Assembly (NCBI GenBank): GCA_964584325.1
Contig: CAZOZP010000005.1
Location: forward strand, 11,971-75,970
Length of the DNA stretch: 64,000 nucleotides
Origin: CAZOZP01 sp964584325
Lineage (GTDB): Bacteria; Bacteroidota; Ignavibacteria; Ignavibacteriales; Melioribacteraceae
Direction: 5' to 3'
In this document: in pieces, positions 9,205 through 19,080 of the stretch
Position numbering within the stretch: the stretch's first letter is position 1
Layout of the letters: every line of letters starts with the position of its first letter
The notes under the pieces: generated by a model
Seen by the model: only the letters and a program-made list of their open reading frames with translations
Told to the model about the DNA's origin: nothing
Database searches by the model: none
Translations under genes and position numbers: made by a program

Positions 9205-9818
9205 ATGGTATTTCAAAGAAGTCCGGCTTTTCTGCCAAATTTGTGAATCTTTTGTCGTTTTATTTTTCAAAATATATTTATTCTATTGAAAAATATATCA
9301 CGGCAGAATTTGATTTGAAGAATGATATTTTGTTTAGAAAGATTGATGACTGTTTCTCTGTTTACAAAATTACACCTGATAATATAAATGAGTTCAGAAC
9401 TGTCGGGAATTTTACTAAGGAGAAGCTTTTCAGGGAAAGGATCAGGGGAGATTATATCGGGTTTATGATTAAGGATAATTCCGGTCGTATAGCAGGATAC
9501 TCCTGGATTGTAACTTCAAATTACTTCTCTTATCTGGTTAACAGGTTGTTTACTTTGCAAAAAGGCAGGGAAGCTTATCTTGTAGATGATTATATATTTG
9601 AGAATTTCCGCGGACGGGGTATTCAGACCTATATAACAGGATATAGGCTAAGTTATCTTAAGTCACAAGGTTATTCGAAAATTTTAGTATCTTATAATGT
9701 TAATAATGAGTTTTCAAGAAGGAATTTTCTAAAAAACGGATTCATTGAGAAAGAACTTACAATCATAGTAAAACTTGCAGGATCTAAATTTAACAAAACA
9801 AGGAAAATATTAAGTTGA
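9201..9818 (+). CDS. GNAT-family N-acetyltransferase
   Basis: A 205-residue protein whose second half has a GNAT acyl-CoA site: DDYIFENFRGRGIQTYITGY at about 128-148 contains the R-G-x-G-x-x loop, followed by LVSYNVNNEFSRRNFLKNGF, the usual Asn/Phe-rich C-terminal motif. It probably acylates an amino sugar or an assembly intermediate. It overlaps the upstream gene by 4 bases and the next by 4, implying translational coupling in the polysaccharide operon. Confidence 0.75.
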   Translation: MNGISKKSGFSAKFVNLLSFYFSKYIYSIEKYITAEFDLKNDILFRKIDDCFSVYKITPDNINEFRTVGNFTKEKLFRERIRGDYIGFMIKDNSGRIAGYSWIVTSNYFSYLVNRLFTLQKGREAYLVDDYIFENFRGRGIQTYITGYRLSYLKSQGYSKILVSYNVNNEFSRRNFLKNGFIEKELTIIVKLAGSKFNKTRKILS

Positions 9819-10915
9819 TAGAGATTAAGGTTATCACAGATAAAACAGAATTTTTCGAATTTAAAGATAAGTGGAACAGGCTTCTGGACAAATCTCCAAA
9901 TCCACACATACATTTCACCTTTGAATGGATGAAATACTGGATTGAAGTTTTCGGGAATCAGGTACAGCTATACATTCTGACTGCTTATGAAAGCGGAGAA
10001 TTAATTGGAATAGCACCCTTATGCATAATCAAGAAGGGGAAACTCCCGGCAAATACTCTTAAGTTCAGGCAACTTGTATTTATGGGGTATGGTTTTCAGG
10101 ATGCAGCAGATTTTATTATTACAAAAGAAAAAGATGCAGTATTAAATGCATTTATAATGAAAGCGATTAATGATGAAGATATTTGGGATGAAACCGAATT
10201 AAGGCAAATAAGCAATCATTCAGTAAATTATAATGTACTATACGAAATAATAAAAGGATTTGAAGGCAAGTATAATACGGATAATAATTTTCTTATCGGT
10301 TGTCCCTACCTCGAAATTGAAGGTAGTTTTGATTCTTATTACTCATCTCTGGGCACAAGCTGGACGAAAAAAAACGAAAAATACATTAGGCAGCTTAACG
10401 CATTAGGTCTTTTGGAGTTTAAAGTGGAAGAGAAAATATCTGATATTCTTCTAAAAGAGATTCTTGAGTTAAATATCAAACGAAACAAGACAACCGGCAG
10501 AAGAAGTATATTCCTCGAAAAAAAGAAATCCGAATTTATAAACCTTATGCTTCCGGAATTTTCCGAGATGAACAGGCTGAGGATATTCTGCTTAAGGCAT
10601 AACGGAAAACTTGTTACATATTCGATTTCGTTTTTTTACAATAACAAAATTTACAGATGGAATACTTCATTTAATCTTGATTATCAGAAATATTCAGTAG
10701 GCAGAGTGCTCACAAAATATATTATAGAATACTGTTTTAAAAACAAAATCACAGAATCTGATTGGATGGCAGGCGTAGAGGAACATAAACTGCATTGGAC
10801 TCAAACATTAAGAGAGAATAGGATACTGAGAATCCGCAAAAAAAATCTTAAAAGTGATTTTGCTGGTCTGTATTCTGAATTCAGAGACCTACTAAAAGAG
10901 AAGTTTAATGCTTAA
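9815..10915 (+). CDS. BioF2-like / FemAB-type acyltransferase (GNAT fold)
   Basis: A 366-residue protein resembling the CelD/BioF2-like acyltransferases found in cellulose and exopolysaccharide operons. N-terminal features include FEWMKYWIEVFGNQVQLYIL and GELIGIAPLCI; the C-terminal half has FCLRHNGKLVTYSISFFYNN and YSVGRVLTKYIIEYCF, typical of the second GNAT-like domain. It likely transfers an acyl or aminoacyl group to a sugar. The start is TTG at 9815, overlapping the previous stop as TTGA, with AAGGAAA at good distance; no closer ATG fits. Confidence 0.75.
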   Translation: MIEIKVITDKTEFFEFKDKWNRLLDKSPNPHIHFTFEWMKYWIEVFGNQVQLYILTAYESGELIGIAPLCIIKKGKLPANTLKFRQLVFMGYGFQDAADFIITKEKDAVLNAFIMKAINDEDIWDETELRQISNHSVNYNVLYEIIKGFEGKYNTDNNFLIGCPYLEIEGSFDSYYSSLGTSWTKKNEKYIRQLNALGLLEFKVEEKISDILLKEILELNIKRNKTTGRRSIFLEKKKSEFINLMLPEFSEMNRLRIFCLRHNGKLVTYSISFFYNNKIYRWNTSFNLDYQKYSVGRVLTKYIIEYCFKNKITESDWMAGVEEHKLHWTQTLRENRILRIRKKNLKSDFAGLYSEFRDLLKEKFNA

Positions 10916-12389
10916 AGATATTAAAAGATTAATTAAGCAGTCGGCTGTTTACGGAATCGGCGTTGTAGCACAGCCATTGATTGGATTTATTCTGCTGCCG
11001 GTTTATACCAGATATATGCCCCCGGATGATTATGGAGTTCTGGCACTTACAAACATAATGACTCTTTTGTTGGTTGCTTTGCTCGGATTGGGTGTGAATT
11101 CCGGAATGCTTCGTATTTACTATAATTACAAGACTAAAGAAGAACAAAATAGAGTTATTTCAACATCATTGTTGTTCTCTTTTTTTGCGACAGTTGCCTT
11201 TTTAGTGCTATTTCTGCCATTGGCTGGTATTGCAGGTCCGGTATTGTTCGAAGTACCTGAATCTGCTGTATATTTTAGAATAATAGTAATTACGGTAGGT
11301 CTGAATATATTTGGCAATAACCTGCTCGGAGTACTGAGGACAGAAGAGAAAGCTAAAATCTATACAGCATTTACAATTACTACAATGTTTATTTATTTCG
11401 GGTTGAATATTCTATTTCTGGTCTTTTTAGAAATGGGCGTTCAGGGTGTCCTTGAAGCAACAATGTATAATAGTCTTATTAATATTTTTATTTTATTTCC
11501 ATTTGCTTTGAAAGGGAAGAAATTCGAGTACTCAAAAAAAATGATTAGACAGGTAATCAATTTCGGAGCTCCTTTGATTCCTGCATTAATTGCCGATCTT
11601 TTCCTTAATTTTTCCGACAGATATTTCATTGACCATTATTTCAGTAAAACAGAAGTCGGACTTTATTCATTGGGATACCGATTAGGTGGAATGGTTAGTG
11701 TATTTATTTCCAAACCTTTTAAAATTGCGTGGCCGCCATATATGTATCAGGTTGCTCATCAGGAAAATGCCAAAGAAATCTACAAGAATGTTCTTAGATA
11801 TTATTCTTTTATTGCTCTTTTTATCGGACTGGCTATTTCGGTTTTTTCCAAAGAAGCACTAATCATTCTCACAACACATGAATACATCCCTGCACATAAA
11901 GTTGTACCGCTGATAACACTATCATATATACTTTTCGGGATGGTGGCAATTTTAATTGCCGGAATACATATCACGAAGAAAACAAAATATGCTTCCTTTT
12001 TTACAATCACTGCCGCAGCATCCAATTTCGGAATGAATTTTTTCCTGATTCCGGCATACGGAATGATGGGCGCTGCAGTATCAACTATCATTTCATATAT
12101 AATTCTAAATGCATCAGTATTTTATGTCTCCCAGAAACTTTACCCGATAAGACACGATTATCTAAGACTTTTTCAGATATTTGCATATGCGGCGGTGTTT
12201 TATATTATCGGAACTATTCCTCCTTTTACTCAAAACTTTATAGTAGTCTTATTATATAAAAGTGTCATAGTCTTATTGTATCCGGTTGCCTTGTATTACA
12301 CCGGATTCCTGAAAAAATTCGAGAAAAATTTTATTCAGAAACTTTATTATGAAAATGTAATTCCCGTTTTAGAAAGGATAAAACGTTAA
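10908..12389 (+). CDS. Wzx-type polysaccharide flippase (MOP superfamily)
   Basis: A 493-residue integral membrane protein with about 12-14 hydrophobic segments and the start typical of Wzx/RfbX proteins (residues 12-35, SAVYGIGVVAQPLIGFILLP). YTRYMPPDDYGVLAL and FSDRYFIDHYFSKTEVGLYSLGYRLG are characteristic MOP-family stretches. It should flip undecaprenyl-diphosphate-linked repeat units across the inner membrane for the Wzy-like polymerase at 6588. It overlaps the upstream gene by 8 bases and the next ATG by one base (TAATG). Confidence 0.9.
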   Translation: MLKDIKRLIKQSAVYGIGVVAQPLIGFILLPVYTRYMPPDDYGVLALTNIMTLLLVALLGLGVNSGMLRIYYNYKTKEEQNRVISTSLLFSFFATVAFLVLFLPLAGIAGPVLFEVPESAVYFRIIVITVGLNIFGNNLLGVLRTEEKAKIYTAFTITTMFIYFGLNILFLVFLEMGVQGVLEATMYNSLINIFILFPFALKGKKFEYSKKMIRQVINFGAPLIPALIADLFLNFSDRYFIDHYFSKTEVGLYSLGYRLGGMVSVFISKPFKIAWPPYMYQVAHQENAKEIYKNVLRYYSFIALFIGLAISVFSKEALIILTTHEYIPAHKVVPLITLSYILFGMVAILIAGIHITKKTKYASFFTITAAASNFGMNFFLIPAYGMMGAAVSTIISYIILNASVFYVSQKLYPIRHDYLRLFQIFAYAAVFYIIGTIPPFTQNFIVVLLYKSVIVLLYPVALYYTGFLKKFEKNFIQKLYYENVIPVLERIKR

Positions 12390-13594
12390 TGCTTGCGGAA
12401 AAAGCTAAGTGGTATGCCGGTTTGAAAGCCCCGGTAATGTTTATGATTGATGACCTGGCAAATAAGGGTGTTGATATAAATGGTAACGGTATTATAGATG
12501 CCGACGAAGATTGGGGAAGAAACAGGGATTCGGAAAACTCAGCCTTTAATTTCCTCACGAAAACTGTATTGAAGGATTATGAAAATGTTAAAATCACTTT
12601 CTTTGTTCCGCTAATAAGAGCAGTAATTAAAAAAGACAGCAGATTCAAGTATAAGTCGGGACCAATTGATGAAACACCTGAATTAGCGGAATTTTTCAGA
12701 AGAATAGACCGAGATGAGAGATATGAATTGGCCTATCATGGTCTTACACATGGAATAAGCGGGTATGAGGGAGTTCCCTTTATTCAGGAATGGGAATCTT
12801 TTGATTCGCTTGATGAGGCTTTGAAAATAACAAATGAGGGAAGGGAATACTTCAGAAAAGTAATCGGGAGATATCCTGAGGGTGGAAAATACTGTGGTTA
12901 CAGGACAAATGAATTTTCAGATTCAAGCATAGATAAATCGGGGTTTAAATGGTGGTGCCGTAAATGGAACAGAGGTTTAACAGATGTTACGGCAAAAGAA
13001 AAATTTCGAATTAATTATTTTGGAGAAAATTCAGTTATAGATATTCCTTCTACTCTTGCCGGAAATATTTTTGATTTACCCGGAAAGATAAAAGAAAAAG
13101 CTGCGGTTGAGGCTATTTTAGGCAGACATTTTATAAAGTACGATGAAACTCTTGAATTAGGTTATAAGCAAATTAACGAATTATACAACAACGGATTTCT
13201 GATTTCTGTTCAACAGCATATTTCGCCGGCGCGTACAGACGGAAAGAGGCAGGGACTGAATATATTTGATGATATTCACAGTTTGAGGAGAATATTTTCA
13301 TACTTATCAGAAAAACAATGCTGGTATGCCACCGGTACTGAAGTGGCTGAATACTTCGAAGCTTTCGAAAAGACACAGATAATAAAGAAATCGGATAACT
13401 CCTTTGAACTAATTTACTCAGGCAAAAAGCTGAATAATAATTTCATTACAATTATTCTCAGAGGTGCACAAGGTGTAAACGTTATAAGAAATGATTCAGG
13501 TACATACTCTGCGGAATCTGAGTTTTCGGAAGGAAAATATTTGATAAAGAATTTCCCTTTGATAAACGGCATATATACTGTAACGGAGAAATGA
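12389..13594 (+). CDS. Polysaccharide-deacetylase-like (NodB-fold) protein with an EF-hand-type loop
   Basis: A 401-residue protein. FMIDDL at residues 18-23 supplies the Asp pair of NodB-fold metal-dependent deacetylases, and AYHGLTHG (His117, His121) supplies the metal histidines. GYRTNEF and FLISVQQHISP are further plausible motifs. It would remove N- or O-acetyl groups from the polymer or an intermediate. Directly after the DD pair, residues 29-40 (DINGNGIIDADE) match an EF-hand calcium loop at every ligand position, which is unusual here. Residues about 340-401 form a small beta-rich C-terminal domain. There is no signal peptide, so a cytoplasmic location or an unrecognised export route applies. 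It is coupled to its neighbours by overlaps at both ends. Confidence 0.72.
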   Translation: MLAEKAKWYAGLKAPVMFMIDDLANKGVDINGNGIIDADEDWGRNRDSENSAFNFLTKTVLKDYENVKITFFVPLIRAVIKKDSRFKYKSGPIDETPELAEFFRRIDRDERYELAYHGLTHGISGYEGVPFIQEWESFDSLDEALKITNEGREYFRKVIGRYPEGGKYCGYRTNEFSDSSIDKSGFKWWCRKWNRGLTDVTAKEKFRINYFGENSVIDIPSTLAGNIFDLPGKIKEKAAVEAILGRHFIKYDETLELGYKQINELYNNGFLISVQQHISPARTDGKRQGLNIFDDIHSLRRIFSYLSEKQCWYATGTEVAEYFEAFEKTQIIKKSDNSFELIYSGKKLNNNFITIILRGAQGVNVIRNDSGTYSAESEFSEGKYLIKNFPLINGIYTVTEK

Positions 13595-15780
13595 TGAACG
13601 GATTGCTGCACAGAATCAAATCCAGGGGATTAAAAGCCGCAATTTATAACCGATTGAATAAAATCAGGGAAAAGTATTTTGCTTATATAATCAGAAAAAA
13701 ATATTCAAAGATTCAAATTCCCGACTATGGAAAAATACTCCTGTCATCCTGTAATAAAAAATTTTGTTTAAGGCATGATTATCAACAACTTCTCAATAGA
13801 TTTAATAAGAGCAATTTCTTTTTTGATTCGGAGAATCGGGAAGAAACTCAAGAGCATTACAAATCAGGGTTTCCTGATGAAATTCAGGCAACAATCAGAG
13901 TTGCGGATGAAATCTGTGAAGGGATTTTTACCGGATATGCTCCTGCATGTCCGCACTTTCCGGATAAAGTGAACTGGCGTTCTTCTTTTGGTGGAATTAA
14001 AGATTGGCCTTTGGAGTTCTGTCTAGATCTTGATTATTCATCTCCGGAAAGAGCGGGAGATATAAGAGAGACTTGGGAACTCAACAGACATCAGTTTTTT
14101 ACAGCATTAGGGAAAGCCTATTTAATTACGGAAGATGAAAAATATGCCATCAGATTTGTGGAGCTAATAAAGTCCTGGATAGAAGATAATCCGACAGGTC
14201 ATGGCCCGAATTGGGTTCATTCTCAGGAAACAGCAATAAGACTCGTATCCTGGATATGGGCATGGCATTTTTTCAATGATTCGAAAAGCTTTTCTGAAAA
14301 AGATAAAATCAGATTTCTTGCCGTTATGCACCGGAAAGCAGAATTTACATACTTAACTCTTTCAAGGGGAGCAGTTACTCATAATCACCTAATATCAGAA
14401 ATATGCGGACTTGCACTTTTTTCATTAGTCTTTCCTCAGTTCAGATTATCAAAAAAGCTGAAAGAGTATTCATTAAAAATAATTGAAAGGGAAATTATTA
14501 AACAAATCTGGGAAGACGGCCCGAGTTCGGAGTTAGCCTCAAATTATCATTTATTCGTTTTGGATTCATTACTGCAGATCGAAATACTATTGAAGAAATC
14601 CGGCAGCGGTTTTTCTCCGAAAGCTGAACAGAGACTGGAAAAAATGATTGAATATGCAATGTTTTTGGTAAAACCTGACGGTTCAATTCCGCAATTAGGA
14701 GATAATGATTCCGGAAGAGCATTCAAATTGAGTGAATTTAATCCCTCTGACAGAAGAAGTTATCTATCTTCAGGTGCAGTTATTTTTTCAAGAAATGATT
14801 TTGCTTCTGTCGCAGGGAAGTTTTATGAAGAATCTTTCTGGCTATTGGGTGTTCCTGCCTTAAGGAAATTTGATAAATTAAGATTGGATGAGTATCCGCC
14901 TTCATTTAAAATATTTCCTAATGCGGGAATAGCAATATTCAAAAATAAAACAGAAAAAGATGCCGATTATCTGGTTTTCAGAGGAGGTGCAACGGCATTA
15001 AGAAAGAATGTTTCTTTTAGCCATAATCATGCAGATGCCTTGAGTTTTGAACTTTTCAGCAATGGAAGTACATTCTTTGTTGATCCCGGAACATACTATT
15101 ACGGAAAGGCTGACAACTTAAGATTCCTATTCAGGAAGACAAATATCCATAATACAATAACAGTTGATGATGAAGATAGCGCCCCGGTAACTCACTTCAG
15201 GTTCGGATTGCCTTATCTGCCGTTATCTGCAATAAACCGCTTTGAGGAAGGTGAAGAATATGCAGTAATCGATATGCAGAATTCCGGTTACCAGAAAAAA
15301 GGAATACTTCACAGAAGAGAACTTCTTTTCCACAAAGCCGGACTTATAATAATAAGAGATGAAATTACAGGTTCGGGAAAGCATAAAATATCATTAAATC
15401 TTAATTGCGGAGGAAATATTGTTGAGAACATAGGTTCATATATAACCGTTTCTGATCCGGAAAATAGCAATAGAATTCATGTTTTATTTGCATCGGAGAA
15501 TCAAGCCGTAGTCAATATACATAAATCCGGAGTATCGAATCCGTCCGGATATTTTTCAGAAAGGTACTCTGTAAGAAAACCTGCAGATTTAATTAAATAT
15601 GAAACAATCAGTACCATGCCCGTAACATTCTTTACATACATAATAACACAGGAAATGAAGTTTGGGATTCTATCAGGGAATCCGGGGTCAATTAGTGACA
15701 TATTTGAAATGTTTATCGGTAAGAAAATTTTTGAAGTAATTAAAATTCCAAATCTAAAAGTCAGAGAAATAAATAAATGA
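13591..15780 (+). CDS. Heparinase II/III-family protein (long form)
   Basis: A 729-residue protein with the two-part architecture of heparinase II/III-type polysaccharide lyases. A helical toroid occupies about 110-400 (LNRHQFFTALGKAYLITEDE, GPNWVHSQETAIRLVSWIW, HNHLISEICGLALF) and a beta-sandwich about 420-700, with SHNHADALSFELF (His478, His480) and FFVDPGTYYYG. These lyases cleave uronic-acid-containing chains by beta-elimination. In exopolysaccharide operons they may trim or release polymer. No signal peptide is visible, which is odd for a lyase acting on exported chains. ATGATG overlaps the previous gene, and the next gene overlaps its stop (ATGA). Confidence 0.85.
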   Translation: MMNGLLHRIKSRGLKAAIYNRLNKIREKYFAYIIRKKYSKIQIPDYGKILLSSCNKKFCLRHDYQQLLNRFNKSNFFFDSENREETQEHYKSGFPDEIQATIRVADEICEGIFTGYAPACPHFPDKVNWRSSFGGIKDWPLEFCLDLDYSSPERAGDIRETWELNRHQFFTALGKAYLITEDEKYAIRFVELIKSWIEDNPTGHGPNWVHSQETAIRLVSWIWAWHFFNDSKSFSEKDKIRFLAVMHRKAEFTYLTLSRGAVTHNHLISEICGLALFSLVFPQFRLSKKLKEYSLKIIEREIIKQIWEDGPSSELASNYHLFVLDSLLQIEILLKKSGSGFSPKAEQRLEKMIEYAMFLVKPDGSIPQLGDNDSGRAFKLSEFNPSDRRSYLSSGAVIFSRNDFASVAGKFYEESFWLLGVPALRKFDKLRLDEYPPSFKIFPNAGIAIFKNKTEKDADYLVFRGGATALRKNVSFSHNHADALSFELFSNGSTFFVDPGTYYYGKADNLRFLFRKTNIHNTITVDDEDSAPVTHFRFGLPYLPLSAINRFEEGEEYAVIDMQNSGYQKKGILHRRELLFHKAGLIIIRDEITGSGKHKISLNLNCGGNIVENIGSYITVSDPENSNRIHVLFASENQAVVNIHKSGVSNPSGYFSERYSVRKPADLIKYETISTMPVTFFTYIITQEMKFGILSGNPGSISDIFEMFIGKKIFEVIKIPNLKVREINK

Positions 15781-16997
15781 ATAAAGTGTATTTTTCAATT
15801 GTTTCAGAATTCCCGAAAAATGTAATTATGTCTCAGGTTGTAGAATATTTGGAATTGATGGGTAAGCAAGGAATAAACTTTAATCTGCTGTTTTTTATAA
15901 GAGTGGGGGCATTTCTTAAGGGCAGAAAGGAAATTCCCGGATTCAGGCAGCGAATTGCAGCAAAACTTAAAATAAGACCTAAGTTCATACCTGTCTGGAG
16001 GGATTCTGACGGAATTTCGATTTACATTGCTGCATTATACTTGTGTTTTAGATTCTTTAAGTACAGAAGTGCAGAAAAGATTATTATTCATTCAAGAGGA
16101 TTGTTCGGATGCAGAGCCGCGGTTATCTGCGGTAAGATTTACAAAAACATTTCATTTATTTACGATATAAGAGGAGATGTTGCTGCAGAGTATCTCTATT
16201 ATGCAAAACAAAAAGGTATAACTGAAAAAGAAATCAAAAGAGAACTTATTAGGGAAAAGGCAATTCAGACTGCAATCGGGAGGCAGGCAGAGAAAGTATT
16301 TACAGTATCGGAAGTGCTGAAGAGGAGAATGATTGATGATTACAATTATGATTCAGAAAAAATAATCGTTATTCCTTGTCTTGCAGATTCTAATATTTTC
16401 TGTTTCAGCAGGAGGTTGCGTGATGAATTCAGGAAGAAACTTGATGTATCAGATAAATATGTAATAGTATATCCCGGAGCAATCGGATACTGGCATTATT
16501 CAGACACAGTGTTCCAAACTGCAGGCGGTATCCTAAATCAGTTTTCTGAAGTTTTTTTTCTGATTCTTACACCACAAACAAATGAAGCCCGGGAATATGC
16601 TTCGAAATACCTGCCTCAAGGAAGGTATTTTATCACATCAGCTAAGCGGGAAGAAGTACCCGGGTATCTTAATGCATCAGATCTGGGCTTTTTGCTAAGA
16701 GAGCAGCACGACTTAAACAGAGTTGCCGCACCTACGAAATTTGCAGAATACATGATGTGTGGGTTACCTGTTATGATTTCAGAGGGTATAGGAGATTATT
16801 CCGAATATATAAAAAAGAAAGGATACGGAATAGTTGCTTCACCGAAAACGGATGCTCACGAATATGTACAATTATTTAAGAATTTTTACGATAAAAGTGT
16901 TATCTTTGAAAGAGAACTAATTGCTATTGAAAGCAATGAGTTATTCTCAAAACAAAAGTTCATCAACTTAATGTCGGAAGTTTACAAGAAAGCCTGA
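15777..16997 (+). CDS. GT-B glycosyltransferase (GT4-like)
   Basis: A 406-residue glycosyltransferase with a GT-B layout: an N-terminal acceptor domain, the linker VIPCLADSNIFCFSRR at about 198-213, then a donor domain with YVIVYPGAIGYWHYSDTVFQ and the GT4-type tail APTKFAEYMMCGLPVMIS (about 318-335), whose Glu lies where the family binds nucleotide sugar. The specific sugar is not predictable. It is coupled to the heparinase-like gene by a 4-base overlap. Confidence 0.8.
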   Translation: MNKVYFSIVSEFPKNVIMSQVVEYLELMGKQGINFNLLFFIRVGAFLKGRKEIPGFRQRIAAKLKIRPKFIPVWRDSDGISIYIAALYLCFRFFKYRSAEKIIIHSRGLFGCRAAVICGKIYKNISFIYDIRGDVAAEYLYYAKQKGITEKEIKRELIREKAIQTAIGRQAEKVFTVSEVLKRRMIDDYNYDSEKIIVIPCLADSNIFCFSRRLRDEFRKKLDVSDKYVIVYPGAIGYWHYSDTVFQTAGGILNQFSEVFFLILTPQTNEAREYASKYLPQGRYFITSAKREEVPGYLNASDLGFLLREQHDLNRVAAPTKFAEYMMCGLPVMISEGIGDYSEYIKKKGYGIVASPKTDAHEYVQLFKNFYDKSVIFERELIAIESNELFSKQKFINLMSEVYKKA

Positions 16998-17003
16998 GGG
17001 ACA

Positions 17004-17957
17004 ATGAAAAAAATACTAATAACCGGAGGCGCGGGATTTATCGGTTCGAATTTAGCCGACCGCCTGCTTAAAATGGGAAATTCGATTGTTGTAATTGATA
17101 ATTTTAATGATTTTTATGATCCGGCTATTAAAAGACATAATGTAAGTCATAATTTAACAAATCCAGATTATCGGCTTGTAGAAGGAGATATTACAGATAA
17201 AGCGTTAATTGATAATATATTCAAAGAAGAAAAATTCGAGATGATAGTTCATCTGGCTGCCAGAGCAGGTGTGAGACCTTCAATCAAAAAACCCCGTGAA
17301 TATTTTGAAACAAATGTTATCGGCACAATTAATCTGCTTGAAGCAATGAGGCAATACGGTCCTAATAAACTTGTTTTTGCTTCATCATCATCAGTTTACG
17401 GTAATAATCCGAAAGTACCATTCAGCGAAACCGATTTAGTTGATAATCCTGTTTCTCCTTATGCGGCATCAAAGAAGAGTTGTGAACTAATTGCTTCAAC
17501 TTACCATGGTCTTTATGGATTCCATATATTTGCATTTAGGTTTTTCTCGGTTTATGGGCCCAGACAAAGACCCGAAATGGCTATTGCTTCCTTTGCCGGC
17601 AAAATTATCCGGGGAGAGGAAATATCCTTATTTGGAGACGGCTCGAGTTCAAGAGATTATACATATATAGATGATATAATAGACGGACTTATCTCATCGC
17701 TGGATAAAACCTGTGGTTTTGAAATATTTAACCTGGGAGAATCTACCCCTATAACACTCCTTGCTCTTGTCGAACTGCTTGAAAAGAAACTGGGGAAGAA
17801 AGCAAAGATCAAATATATGCCGGCACAACCGGGAGATGTTGAAAGAACTTTTGCCGATGTTTCAAAATCAAAAAAAATACTCGGATATAACCCTTCAACA
17901 AGCATCGATGAAGGAATAGAGAAATATTGTAATTGGTTAAAGAAAAATGACAGATAG
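17004..17957 (+). CDS. NAD-dependent sugar epimerase, UDP-glucuronate 4-epimerase type
   Basis: A 317-residue extended SDR enzyme. GGAGFIG at residues 8-14 binds NAD, FASSSSVYG supplies the catalytic Ser/Thr, and YAASK gives Tyr153-xxx-Lys157. The early stretch DNFNDFYDPAIKRHNV is a hallmark of the CapI/LpsL group that converts UDP-glucuronate to UDP-galacturonate; GalE enzymes differ there. The likely product is UDP-GalA for an acidic polymer, which fits the two uronate-lyase-like genes in this operon. No UDP-glucose dehydrogenase gene is present in the window, so UDP-GlcA must come from elsewhere. GAGGGA precedes the start. Confidence 0.85.
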   Translation: MKKILITGGAGFIGSNLADRLLKMGNSIVVIDNFNDFYDPAIKRHNVSHNLTNPDYRLVEGDITDKALIDNIFKEEKFEMIVHLAARAGVRPSIKKPREYFETNVIGTINLLEAMRQYGPNKLVFASSSSVYGNNPKVPFSETDLVDNPVSPYAASKKSCELIASTYHGLYGFHIFAFRFFSVYGPRQRPEMAIASFAGKIIRGEEISLFGDGSSSRDYTYIDDIIDGLISSLDKTCGFEIFNLGESTPITLLALVELLEKKLGKKAKIKYMPAQPGDVERTFADVSKSKKILGYNPSTSIDEGIEKYCNWLKKNDR

Positions 17958-19080
17958 TAAAAATACTCCGATGAAAATATCTCTGGTTACTGCAAATCTT
18001 CGGGGTGGCGGAGCTGAGAGGATGATGGTAAATTTGGCCAATGGTTTTGCAGAGAGAGGTTATATAACTGATCTTATACTTTGCAGTGCTGAAGGTCCAT
18101 ACCTTAAAGATATTGCACGAAATGTTAATCTTGTGGATTTTAAGTCGCCAAGAGTAGTATTTTCTGTTCACAAACTTGCTGCATATTTAAAGAAAGTAAA
18201 ACCGGATATTTTAATATCAACACTAAACCGGGTAAATATTGCCTCGATAATAGCTCGTAGAATATCCGGAGTTGATACAAAAGTGATTCTTAGAGAGGCA
18301 AGTACATTTTCAGTTTATGCTCAAGCCAACACTTCGCTTTGGGATAGAATTATTGATATGGTTTCATCAAAATTATATAAATACGGAGATGGTATTGCCG
18401 CAGTTTCAGAGGGAGTAGCCGGTGATCTTATAAATAATTTAAAGCTCCCGCCTGGAAAAGTTAAAGTAGTATTTAATCCGGTTGTGGATAAAAAACTGTT
18501 TGAATTAGCTTCCGAGAAACCCGATCACCCTTTTATTAATAACAAGGAATATCCATTAATAATATCTGCAGGCAGATTTTCAATACAGAAAGATTTTCCG
18601 GTTTTGATTAAAGCCTTCAATGAAGTTTGCCGGCAAAAGGAAGCCAGATTGATAATTCTTGGTGAATATAACGAAGGCGAAGAACAGTATGAAACAATAA
18701 AACAACTTGTAAAGAATTTTAATTTAGAGAAAAAAGTTAGTTTTCCGGGATTTATGAAAAATCCTTTTTCTTATATTTCGAATGCTGATTGTTTTGTGCT
18801 TTCCTCAAAGTGGGAAGGACTCCCGGGAGTATTAATTCAGGCTTTGGCATGCGGAACGCCTGTGGTAAGTACCGATTGTAAAAGCGGACCTTCAGAAATA
18901 TTGAAAAATGGAGAGTTCGGAGCACTTGTACCGGTTGGTGATTTTAATGCACTGGCTGAAAAAATAATTGAAACAATTAATAAACAGAGGGAAAGGGAAA
19001 AATTAATTAAAAGGGCAGAGGATTTTTCTAAAGATAATTGTTTGGATAAATATATAAATCTAATATCGGATATCAACTAA
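17947..19080 (+). CDS. GT4-family glycosyltransferase
   Basis: A 377-residue retaining glycosyltransferase. LRGGGAERMMVNLANGF at about 18-34 is the acceptor-side Gly-rich motif of PglH/PglJ/WcaL-like GT4 enzymes. The donor domain has YPLIISAGRFSIQKDFPVLI (about 197-216) and SKWEGLPGVLIQALACGTPVVS with the conserved Glu and Pro-Gly loop. It probably adds GalNAc/GlcNAc-like or hexose residues; this is not resolved. It overlaps the epimerase gene by 11 bases. ATG at 17971 (residue 9) is an alternative start. Confidence 0.85.
   Translation: MTDSKNTPMKISLVTANLRGGGAERMMVNLANGFAERGYITDLILCSAEGPYLKDIARNVNLVDFKSPRVVFSVHKLAAYLKKVKPDILISTLNRVNIASIIARRISGVDTKVILREASTFSVYAQANTSLWDRIIDMVSSKLYKYGDGIAAVSEGVAGDLINNLKLPPGKVKVVFNPVVDKKLFELASEKPDHPFINNKEYPLIISAGRFSIQKDFPVLIKAFNEVCRQKEARLIILGEYNEGEEQYETIKQLVKNFNLEKKVSFPGFMKNPFSYISNADCFVLSSKWEGLPGVLIQALACGTPVVSTDCKSGPSEILKNGEFGALVPVGDFNALAEKIIETINKQREREKLIKRAEDFSKDNCLDKYINLISDIN

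Noticed and set aside
17809..18171. 120-codon minus-strand frame across the epimerase/glycosyltransferase junction
   Set aside because: Antisense to two well-supported genes; no family features.
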